From NCBI GenBank assembly GCA_003693905.1, contig RFLL01000273.1:1-21065 (forward strand): a stretch of DNA of 21,065 nt, in the 5' to 3' direction. Shown in pieces: positions 7,989-14,193 of this stretch (position 1 is the first letter of the stretch; each line of letters begins with the position of its first letter). A program made the position numbers and the translations under genes. The DNA comes from Alphaproteobacteria bacterium. GTDB lineage: Bacteria > Pseudomonadota > Alphaproteobacteria > Kiloniellales > J153. The notes beneath the pieces were generated by a model. The model was not told the origin of the DNA. It searched no databases and worked only from the letters and a program-made list of their open reading frames with translations.

Positions 7989-9595
7989 TGGACGCCGCGA
8001 TCCGCAATCTCGTCGATATCTCGCACACGCTGGCTGCGCGCCGCGCCCGGGCCGAGCTGATGCTGGAGCGTGCGCGGTGGGCGGCGGAGGTGTTTCGTCG
8101 CTACGACCGCGATACCACCCAGGCGATCGCCGCGGCGGTCGCCCGCGTCGCCTTCGACAAGGCCGGCGAATACGCCGAATGGGCTGTCAAGGAAACCGGG
8201 TTCGGCGTTGCCGCCCACAAGAAGATCAAGAACGAGCTGTCGAGCGTGCCGCTGGTCGAGCATTACCGCGACTGGGATTTCGTCAATCCGCGTATCGACG
8301 AGGTGGCCAAGATCGTCGAGGTGCCGCGCCCGGCCGGCGTCGTCTTTGCCCTGGTCCCCTCGACCAATCCGATCGCGACCGTCTATTTCAAAGTGCTGTC
8401 TGCCCTGATGACGCGCAATGCGGTGGTGATGAGCCCGCATCCGGCGGCCCGCGAATGCTGCGTCGATGCGGCGCGCACACTGGCCCGGGCGGCGGAGAAG
8501 GCCGGCGCGCCGGAAGCCGTCGTTCAGGTTGTCGAGCAGCCCGACATCCCTCTGATCGAGGAATTCATGCGTTCGGAAAAGACCGATGTCATTCTGGCCA
8601 CCGGCGGGACGGCTATGGTGCGGGCAGCCTATTCCTCGACCAATCCGGCCATCGGCGTCGGCCCCGGCAATGCACCGGTCTTCGTTGACGGCTCGGCCAA
8701 CCTGAAACTGGCGGCGCAGCGCATCGTCGAGTCGAAGTCCTTCGACAATTCGATCCTGTGCACCAACGAATCGGTTCTGATCACGCTTGCTGACATCGCA
8801 AAGCAGTTGCGGCGCGAACTGGAACGCGCCGGCGCCTACGTCTGCTCCGGGGATGAGCGCGACGCCCTGCGCCGCTATCTCTTTCACGAGCGCGGCTTCA
8901 ATGTTGAAGCCATCGGTCGCGATGCGACCTGGATTGCTGCCCAGGCCGGGCTGCGGGTGCCGCCGAAAACCAGAATCCTGGTGACGCCGATCGACCTGAT
9001 CGGGGTCGACGAGCCGCTGTCGAAGGAAAAGCTGTGCCCGGTGCTCGGCCTTTATGTTGCCCATGGCCGGGCACAGGCATTTTCGCAGGCCCGCGCCATG
9101 CTGCGGATGGCCGGGGCCGGACATTCCGCCGCCATCCACGCCAACGAGACCCAGGTCATCATGGATTATTCGGCCGCCGTCGAGGTCTACCGGGTCGTCG
9201 TCAACGCCCCGTGCAGCCAGGGGGCGGCGGGCTTTGCCACCAACCTGTCGCCGTCGTTCACCATCGGTACCGGTTTCTTCGGCCGCTCCTCGGTGGGAGA
9301 GAACATCGGGCCGCAGCATCTCGTGAACTGGACCCGGATCGCCTATCACAAGGATCCGGGGGAGGTGATGGGAGACTTTTCCGCGACCCGGCTCAGGTTT
9401 GCCGGCCCTCTGCCGGAGGCGCCGGCGGACGGGGTGCCGGGCAGCTCGCGCGCGCCGGCCGGTCGTCCCCCCGTGTCGGCGGCGCGCCGGGCGCCCGGTG
9501 ATGGTACGGGTGGAACCATCATTTCGGGGGCCGAGCTGCGCGAAGAGATTCGCCGCATCATCATCGAAGAACTGCGTGCCGCGCTCAAAGAGTAG
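7988..9595 (+). CDS. CoA-acylating aldehyde dehydrogenase with C-terminal encapsulation helix
   Basis: This 535-residue protein has an ATG that overlaps the aminotransferase stop (TGATG), indicating translational coupling. The ALDH core (to about residue 464) resembles the PduP/EutE/AdhE class, with catalytic Cys258 in SILCTNES and a GVGPGNAP segment before it. The reaction is aldehyde + CoA + NAD giving acyl-CoA, here most likely propionaldehyde to propionyl-CoA. After the core comes a Pro/Ala/Arg-rich linker (about 465-509) and a terminal amphipathic helix with core LREEIRRIIIEELRAAL (residues 517-533). This linker-plus-helix layout is the classic microcompartment encapsulation peptide, and it explains the extra length over a usual 460-470-residue enzyme. 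The shell genes begin four bases after its stop codon. Confidence 0.92.
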   Translation: MDAAIRNLVDISHTLAARRARAELMLERARWAAEVFRRYDRDTTQAIAAAVARVAFDKAGEYAEWAVKETGFGVAAHKKIKNELSSVPLVEHYRDWDFVNPRIDEVAKIVEVPRPAGVVFALVPSTNPIATVYFKVLSALMTRNAVVMSPHPAARECCVDAARTLARAAEKAGAPEAVVQVVEQPDIPLIEEFMRSEKTDVILATGGTAMVRAAYSSTNPAIGVGPGNAPVFVDGSANLKLAAQRIVESKSFDNSILCTNESVLITLADIAKQLRRELERAGAYVCSGDERDALRRYLFHERGFNVEAIGRDATWIAAQAGLRVPPKTRILVTPIDLIGVDEPLSKEKLCPVLGLYVAHGRAQAFSQARAMLRMAGAGHSAAIHANETQVIMDYSAAVEVYRVVVNAPCSQGAAGFATNLSPSFTIGTGFFGRSSVGENIGPQHLVNWTRIAYHKDPGEVMGDFSATRLRFAGPLPEAPADGVPGSSRAPAGRPPVSAARRAPGDGTGGTIISGAELREEIRRIIIEELRAALKE

Positions 9596-9598
9596 GCC

Positions 9599-10210
9599 AT
9601 GGCGGAACTGCGCTCTTTCATTTTCATCGACCAGTTGCAGCCGCAAACCCTGTGCTATATTGCATCGTGGATGCGCGGGTCGTTGCCGCGCGCCAACATG
9701 GCGGCGCAGATCATCGAGGTCGCCCCCGGCCTCGATATCGAGGGCCTGACCGATATCGCGCTCAAGCATGCCGATGTGAAGGCCGGCATTCTGGTGGTCG
9801 AACGCCAGTTCGGCTATCTCGAATTCCATTCCCGGTCGACCGCAGAGGTGAAAGCCTCGGCCGAAGCGGTGCTCGATGCCCTTGGCGCGCGGCCCGAAGA
9901 TGTGACCACGCCCACCATTCTTGCCTCGAAGATCATCACCCGGATCGATCACCAGCATGCGTTTCTGATCAATCGCAACAAGCTGGGCTCGATGATCCTG
10001 GGCGGGGAATCGCTGTTCGTGCTGGAAATGCGCCCGGCGTCCTACGCCATCATCGCCGCCAACGAGGCGGAGAAGGCGGCCAATATCAAGATCGTCGACT
10101 ACCGCATGATCGGGGCCAACGGTCGGGTCTACATCTCCGGCGACGAGGCCGAGGTCCGCAATGCGCGCGGCGCCGCCGAAGAGGCGTTGCGCGCACTCGG
10201 GGCGCAGTAG
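9599..10210 (+). CDS. BMC-T shell protein, CsoS1D/CcmP-like tandem-domain trimer (first copy)
   Basis: This is a 203-residue shell protein made of two fused BMC domains. Domain 1 spans about 5-95 and starts RSFIFIDQLQPQ; domain 2 spans about 100-203 and includes DHQHAFLINRNKLGSMILGGESLFVLE and ANEAEKAANIKI. The layout and motifs fit the CsoS1D/CcmP group, whose trimers can stack face to face and carry a large gated pore. The VERQFG segment (E68, R69) matches the Glu-Arg pair known to gate CsoS1D. It would form pseudohexameric facet tiles and a conduit for larger metabolites such as NAD(P), ATP or CoA. It lies directly after the ALDH. The paralogue at 11442 shares the fold, but the two differ clearly in domain 1. 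Confidence 0.92.
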   Translation: MAELRSFIFIDQLQPQTLCYIASWMRGSLPRANMAAQIIEVAPGLDIEGLTDIALKHADVKAGILVVERQFGYLEFHSRSTAEVKASAEAVLDALGARPEDVTTPTILASKIITRIDHQHAFLINRNKLGSMILGGESLFVLEMRPASYAIIAANEAEKAANIKIVDYRMIGANGRVYISGDEAEVRNARGAAEEALRALGAQ

Positions 10211-10225
10211 GGGGAGGCGGCTCGC

Positions 10226-10699
10226 GTGAACCCCGTCAATCCGGCGCTGCTGCGGTCATTGATACGCGAAGCCCTGGCCGAGGAGATCGGTCGTTTGCGC
10301 GGATCATTGGGCGGCGCCTTCGCGCCGACCACACCACGGCCGCAGGTCCGCGAGGAGGTGGTGTCGATCCGCTCCGATGCCGAGCTCATGGCCTTCGTGC
10401 ACCGGCTTCTCGAGCTCGCCAAGGACGGGCGCACCCGCCAGGAAATCGAATCCGGCCGCTGGGTCTTTCGCCTTCACGCCAGCGGCGTGGGGGCCGCTTC
10501 ACCGCTGCCATCAGGCCGTCCGGGCGCGCCGGCGGGCGGTGCAGTGGCGCAGTTCACGGCCGGCCTCGTTTCGGAACGGCAGATCGACGCCCTGCCGCCG
10601 GGGACGAGCAGGCTCGTCATCGGCCGGCGCGTGCGCTTTACGCCGCTGGCCCGCGACCGCATCCGCCAGCGCGGGATCGAGATCGAGAGGATGGAGTGA
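10226..10699 (+). CDS. Small BMC-associated protein with N-terminal encapsulation-like helix; function unknown
   Basis: This 157-residue protein starts at GTG 10226 with GGGGAGG at 10211-10217. It is encoded between shell genes, and its stop overlaps the BMC-P start (ATGA). I do not recognise a named family. The N-terminus is a strong amphipathic helix, LLRSLIREALAEEIGRL (about 9-25), similar in pattern to the ALDH C-terminal helix. A Gly/Pro/Ala linker and a helical middle follow (about 49-86, containing LMAFVHRLLELAKDG). A second low-complexity Gly/Ala/Pro linker leads to a C-terminal unit ending GRRVRFTPLARDRIRQRGIE. A TPLARD...RGI tail of this sort recurs, from memory, in accessory proteins of other microcompartments. 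No catalytic motif is seen. A scaffold linking cargo to shell is the simplest idea, but it is inference. Confidence 0.75.
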   Translation: MNPVNPALLRSLIREALAEEIGRLRGSLGGAFAPTTPRPQVREEVVSIRSDAELMAFVHRLLELAKDGRTRQEIESGRWVFRLHASGVGAASPLPSGRPGAPAGGAVAQFTAGLVSERQIDALPPGTSRLVIGRRVRFTPLARDRIRQRGIEIERME

Positions 10700-10956
10700 T
10701 GGTGAGAGGACGCGTCAAAGGACGCTACTGGGCGACCAAGCGGGTGGCGACGCTGCCCCAGGGCGCGCTGCTGGAGGTCGAACTGGAGAACGGATCGCAC
10801 ATCATCGCCTTCGACCCGCTCGGTTGCGGCGACGGCGAGCAGGTGCTGATCACCCAGGGTTCGGTTGCGGCCGGATATTTCGACAAGATCAGGGCGCCGG
10901 TCGATGCCCTGATCATCGGGTCGTTGGACGAGGTTCCCCCGTCGCGCAGGCGCTGA
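10699..10956 (+). CDS. BMC-P pentamer vertex protein (EutN/CcmL family)
   Basis: This is an 85-residue protein, the typical length. The N-terminal pattern MVRGRVKGRYWATKRVATL, followed by LLEVEL, AFDPLGCGDGEQVLITQGS (38-56) and the closing VDALIIGSLD, matches EutN/CcmL beta-barrel pentamers. They cap the vertices of the icosahedral shell and are needed for closure. The ATG overlaps the stop of the preceding gene. It is the only pentamer gene visible in the window, whereas RMM-type loci can have one or more. Confidence 0.95.
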   Translation: MVRGRVKGRYWATKRVATLPQGALLEVELENGSHIIAFDPLGCGDGEQVLITQGSVAAGYFDKIRAPVDALIIGSLDEVPPSRRR

Positions 10957-11019
10957 GGGCACCAGCCGGTCGGGGTTGGGGTATTTGGGACGAACGAGAC
11001 AGGAATCGGAGGATAAGCC

Positions 11020-11310
11020 ATGTCCAATCAGGCAATCGGCATGATCGAAACCAAGGGCTACGTGGCGGCGTTGGCCGCTGCGGATGCCATGGTCAAGGCG
11101 GCGAACGTGACCATCATCGGCCGTGAAGAGGTCGGTGACGGCCTCGTCTCGGTCATCATCAATGGCGATGTCGGCGCGGTGAAGGCGGCGACCGAAGCCG
11201 GGGCGGAAACCGCCAACCAGATCGGCGAGCTGGTTTCGGTCCATGTCATCCCGCGGCCGCATCAGGATCTTGGCAAGCACTTCGCTTCGGCGGTGTCCAA
11301 GTCCAGGTAG
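11020..11310 (+). CDS. BMC-H hexameric shell protein
   Basis: This 96-residue single Pfam-BMC-domain protein starts at ATG 11020 after GGAGG (11008-11012). It opens with the canonical AIGMIETKGYVAALAAADAM, then VKAANVTIIG, VGAVKAATEAG and VSVHVIPRPH. It forms the hexagonal facet tiles that are the main shell component. The pore-loop region reads REEVGDG (35-41). The loop at this place in many BMC-H proteins is a small neutral IGSG/VGGG type, so the Asp at position 40 would place acidic charge at the hexamer axis, which could favour cationic amines. That selectivity is inference. The 63-bp gap before it holds only its ribosome-binding site. Confidence 0.96.
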   Translation: MSNQAIGMIETKGYVAALAAADAMVKAANVTIIGREEVGDGLVSVIINGDVGAVKAATEAGAETANQIGELVSVHVIPRPHQDLGKHFASAVSKSR

Positions 11311-11441
11311 GCCGGCACGGACGCGTGCGGATTCGTCGCGCTGGGGCCGATTCGCCTTTGCGAAGGCGTGTCCGCCCGGCGGGCATGCCCGGCGGCGGGG
11401 ATGCCGATCGCAACGTTTCCGGCCATGTGTGAGGAGCGAGG
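11311..11441 (+). other. 131-bp gap between BMC-H and second BMC-T genes, with hairpins
   Basis: There is no gene here. A small hairpin CGCCTT-TGCG-AAGGCG sits at 11353-11368 and is followed by a GC-palindromic stretch around GGGCATGCCC (about 11380-11389). No T-run is present. It may lower or partly terminate transcription after the abundantly needed BMC-H gene, so that the minor BMC-T is made at a lower level. GAGGAGCGAGG (about 11431-11441) is the ribosome site of the next gene. Confidence 0.4.
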
Positions 11442-12074
11442 ATGACCGAGCTTCGGGTGTATCTGCCGATCGAGGATCTGCAACCGCAGTTTGCGGCCTA
11501 TCTGACGACGCCGATGCGCGCGCGCGGCTACCCGCCGTTCGAGGGCGAACACAGCCTGATCATCGAGGTCGCCCCGGCGCTGGCCATTCACCGCATCGTC
11601 GATCTCGCGCTCAAGGCCGCACCGGACATGGAGCCGGGCATCCTCTTCACCGAGCGGCAGTTCGGCCTGCTTGAGCTGCATGCGCGCGATCGCGGCGTCA
11701 TTGACGCCGCCGGTGCGGCGATTCTGAAAGGCATCGGGGCCAAGGCCAGCGACCAGTTGGCGCCGGTGACACTGTTCAACGACATCATCGAAAACATTGC
11801 CGATCAGCACGCGATCATCCTCGACCGGATGCGCAACGCCTCGATGATTCTGCCCGGACAGTCGCTGCTGCTCTACGAGATGGCGCCGGCGCTGTTCGCC
11901 GCCGTGGCCGCCAACGAGGCCGAAAAGGCCGCGCCCGCGGCGACCATCGTCGACATCCAGATGATGGGCGCTTCGGGGCGCGTGTTCATGGCCGGCACCA
12001 CCGACGATCTGAGGCGGGCCCAGGACAGGATCGCCCGCACCCTGGCTGCCATCAAAGGCCGCAAGGCCGGGTAA
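11442..12074 (+). CDS. BMC-T shell protein, CsoS1D/CcmP-like tandem-domain trimer (second copy)
   Basis: This 210-residue double BMC-domain protein starts at ATG 11442 with GAGGAGCGAGG just upstream. It opens ELRVYLPIEDLQPQFAAYL and has the same landmarks as the first BMC-T: IIEVAPALAIHRIVDLALKA, TERQFG (E71, R72 as the possible pore-gating pair), DQHAIILDRMRNASMILPGQ and ANEAEKAAPAATIVD. Relative to the first copy it carries an altered domain-1 insertion (RARGYPPFEGEH). It is the last gene of the shell operon, separated by a 131-bp hairpin-containing gap. Two different gated trimers could pass different large cofactors or form mixed double layers. That is inference. Confidence 0.92.
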   Translation: MTELRVYLPIEDLQPQFAAYLTTPMRARGYPPFEGEHSLIIEVAPALAIHRIVDLALKAAPDMEPGILFTERQFGLLELHARDRGVIDAAGAAILKGIGAKASDQLAPVTLFNDIIENIADQHAIILDRMRNASMILPGQSLLLYEMAPALFAAVAANEAEKAAPAATIVDIQMMGASGRVFMAGTTDDLRRAQDRIARTLAAIKGRKAG

Positions 12075-12088
12075 GCGGGTCGCCGGAG

Positions 12089-12138
12089 GCCCCTTCGTTC
12101 CGTCATCCCGCGAAAGCGTCTCCTGCCTCCGAAGGGGC
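12089..12138. terminator. Possible bidirectional terminator hairpin between shell operon and phaC
   Basis: GCCCCTTCG (12089-12097) pairs with CGAAGGGGC (12130-12138). An alternative pairing, GGAGGC (12085-12090) with GCCTCC (12124-12129), is nested nearby. It sits in the short gap between the convergent BMC-T and phaC genes and touches the phaC stop codon. The loop is long (about 32 bases) and the T-tract is poor (CTATTCTT), so the assignment is tentative. Confidence 0.4.
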
Positions 12139-13877
12139 TATTCTTCAAGAACGTAGGTGCCGGGGGCGTCACACAGCGGCGGGTATCCGGCCTTCGCCCT
12201 GCCCATGCCAGGGGGCTTGGTGCGGGCGCCCGAATGCCTGGCCAGCCATGCCTGCCACGTCGGCCACCACGAGCCTTCGCGCGGCTTGGTTCTGGCAACC
12301 CATTCATCCGGCGCAACGTAAAGGTCGCCTTCGCGCTTGGTAGCGACCCGGTGGTGCCGGCGCGGGTGTCCCGGCTCGCTGATGATGCCGGCGTTGTGCC
12401 CGCCGCTGGTCAGCAGGAAGGTGACGTCGGTATCGGACAGCAGATTGATCTTGTAGACGGATTTCCATGGCGCAACGTGGTCTTTTTCGGCACCAACCGC
12501 AAAGATCGGAACGTGGATGTCGCTCAGCGCCACCGGTTTGTCGCCGACGGTGTAGCGCCCTTCGGCCAGATCGTTGTTCAGGAACAGTTTGCGCAGATAT
12601 TCCGAATGCATGCGGTACGGCATGCGGGTGGCATCGGCGTTCCAGGCCATGAGATCGGTCATCGGCCGGCGTTCGCCGATCAGGTAGTCGTGAACCATCC
12701 GCGACCAGATCAGGTCGTTGGAGCGCAGAAGCTGGAAGGCGCCGGCCATCTGCTTGGTATCCAGATATCCCTGATCCCACATCAGGTCTTCGAGGTAGGA
12801 AACCTGGCTCTGGTCGATGAACAGCATCAGCTCGCCGGCTTCGGTAAAATCGGTCTGGGCGGCAAAAAGGGTCACCGATTTCAGCCAGTCCTTGCCGTCG
12901 CGGCCCAGCGTGGCGGCGGCAATCGCCAGCAATGTGCCGCCGATGCAGTAGCCGACAGTGTGGACCCGGCGATCGGGAATGATCGTCCGGACCGCTTCCA
13001 GGGCCTGCATGGCGCCGCGTTCTAGATAATCGTCCATGCCGAGGTCGCGGTCCTCCTCGGTCGGGTTCTTCCATGAGATCATGAAGACGGTGTGCCCCTG
13101 GTCGACCAGGTATTTGACCAGGGAATTGTGGGGCGAAAGATCGAGGATGTAATACTTCATGATCCACGCCGGGATGATCAGTACCGGCTCCGGATAAACG
13201 GTTCTGGTCGTGGGCGCGTACTGGATCAGTTCGATCAGCCGGTTGCGGTAGATCACCTTGCCCGGCGTGATTGCCACGTTCTTGCCGACCTGGAAATTCT
13301 CGGCCCCCACGGGCGGCTTCTGAAGCACCGTACGTTCCCAGTCTTCAAGAAAATTCTGGAAACCGTTGACGAGGTTCATCCCTCCTTTCCTCATCGTGAC
13401 CGCAAGAACTTCGGGATTGGTCAGCGGAAAGTTGGAGGGTGAAAAGAGGTCGAGCATCTGCCGGGCGCAGAAAGAGACCACGTCCTGGTGATGATCGCTG
13501 ACTCCTTCGATGCCGACGGTGGCGTTGTACCACCATTGTTGAGTCAGCAGAAACGCCTGATACCAGAACAGGAACGGCGGCTGTTGCCATTCCGGTGCCT
13601 GGAAGCGCCGGTCCTGCGGCAGGGGGTCGATGCAGGGGCCTTCCTGCTTGCCGGCGGCCAAGCGTTCCAGGTAGGCGCCGAATTTCACGCTTTTGCGCCA
13701 GGCCTTGTGAACCAGTTCACCTTGTTTGCCCGGTGAATTGGCAAGATGGACGGCCCAGTCGAAATAGGCGAGCATCAGCGAAGCAGGTGAAATTCCCGCC
13801 GTCAGACGGCCCTGCCAGGCATGCAGAAAGCGATCGATGGGGTAGACGTGCTCCTTTCGTACGGGCGGTTCGCTCAT
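12138..13877 (-). CDS. phaC: Class I poly(3-hydroxyalkanoate) synthase
   Basis: This 579-residue protein starts at ATG 13877 with a GGAGGGGG site just upstream; the frame stays open further upstream, but that start is unsupported. The N-terminal PhaC domain (about 20-200) is followed by an alpha/beta hydrolase-fold catalytic domain. The lipase-like box is GYCIGG with catalytic Cys311, and the partners are Asp466 (AEKDHVAPW) and His494 (GGHNAG). The C-terminal segment GSWWPTWQAWL...APGTYVLEE is typical of alphaproteobacterial type I enzymes. It polymerises hydroxyacyl-CoA into PHA granules in the cytosol. It is convergent with the microcompartment operon, whose inferred product, propionyl-CoA, is a precursor for hydroxyvalerate units. 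Functional coupling is speculative. A palindrome (13951-13962) and an FNR-type box (14083-14096) lie upstream. Confidence 0.93.
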   Translation of the reverse strand: MSEPPVRKEHVYPIDRFLHAWQGRLTAGISPASLMLAYFDWAVHLANSPGKQGELVHKAWRKSVKFGAYLERLAAGKQEGPCIDPLPQDRRFQAPEWQQPPFLFWYQAFLLTQQWWYNATVGIEGVSDHHQDVVSFCARQMLDLFSPSNFPLTNPEVLAVTMRKGGMNLVNGFQNFLEDWERTVLQKPPVGAENFQVGKNVAITPGKVIYRNRLIELIQYAPTTRTVYPEPVLIIPAWIMKYYILDLSPHNSLVKYLVDQGHTVFMISWKNPTEEDRDLGMDDYLERGAMQALEAVRTIIPDRRVHTVGYCIGGTLLAIAAATLGRDGKDWLKSVTLFAAQTDFTEAGELMLFIDQSQVSYLEDLMWDQGYLDTKQMAGAFQLLRSNDLIWSRMVHDYLIGERRPMTDLMAWNADATRMPYRMHSEYLRKLFLNNDLAEGRYTVGDKPVALSDIHVPIFAVGAEKDHVAPWKSVYKINLLSDTDVTFLLTSGGHNAGIISEPGHPRRHHRVATKREGDLYVAPDEWVARTKPREGSWWPTWQAWLARHSGARTKPPGMGRAKAGYPPLCDAPGTYVLEE

Positions 13878-14193
13878 TGCCCCCTCCGAGCGTCGGTCGG
13901 TAGCCCCCCGCCGGGGCGCGGTGTTTGGTCGTGTCTGGCGCGGGAAATGCTCAATGCATTGAAAAATAACGATTTTATGACAACGCCATGGCATCCACCC
14001 GGGTCCGTCGGTCCTGCAAGGCCGCCGTCGCGAGAGCAGATTTCCCTGGAAAAATGCGTACGCCTGCCCACCTGTTCAGGCATTGACATGGGTCAACGCA
14101 CGCCGCGACGGCAAAGCGCCAAGGTGCCCGGGATGCGGACGTTCAGTTCGCTCCGTGGCGCGGAACATCCGTCTGAATGGGAGGTGAAAGGGT
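13878..14193. other. 316-bp divergent intergenic region between phaC and the TreT-like gene
   Basis: I see no credible gene in this stretch. It contains the phaC ribosome site (complement of CCCCCTCC, about 13880-13887), a perfect 12-base palindrome TCAATGCATTGA at 13951-13962 (74 bp upstream of phaC), a locally AT-rich stretch around 13959-13982 that could hold the phaC promoter, an FNR/FixK-type box at 14083-14096, and the ribosome site GGGAGGTGAAA (about 14179-14189) of the TreT-like gene. Confidence 0.6.
14083..14096. promoter_or_regulatory. FNR/FixK-type binding site TTGAC-N4-GTCAA upstream of the TreT-like gene
   Basis: TTGACATGGGTCAA is a perfect inverted repeat with 4-base spacer, matching the CRP/FNR-superfamily half-site TTGA(C/T). 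Its centre is about 104 bp from the TreT-like start and 212 bp from phaC. A -41.5 position would give a leader of about 60 nt for the TreT-like gene. A second such box occurs at 17337. The regulator is not in this window. Confidence 0.65.

Noticed and set aside
8183..8189. TGTCAAG inside the ALDH gene as a further AraC half-site
   Set aside because: No partner repeat is found 21 bp to either side, and it lies within a coding region. A single 7-mer is expected by chance.
7814..9958. 714-codon open frame on the - strand opposite ALDH and BMC-T
   Set aside because: It is antisense to two confidently identified genes, has low-complexity Arg/Gly/Asp-rich content and no recognisable domain. It is an artefact of GC-rich codon use.
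9652..10956. 434-codon + strand frame across BMC-T, the linker protein and BMC-P
   Set aside because: It is a shifted frame over well-supported genes, and only its last 85 codons (BMC-P) are real. No ribosome site or domain supports the long start.
4723..12074. Assignment as a propanediol (Pdu) or ethanolamine (Eut) microcompartment
   Set aside because: No B12-dependent diol dehydratase, ethanolamine ammonia-lyase, reactivase or glycyl radical enzyme is present. The kinase, class III PLP enzyme and SDR combination fits the RMM type better, though ethanolamine phosphate remains a possible substrate.
12234..13025. 263-codon + strand frame inside phaC
   Set aside because: It is antisense to the PHA synthase catalytic domain, whose active-site residues are all on the - strand.
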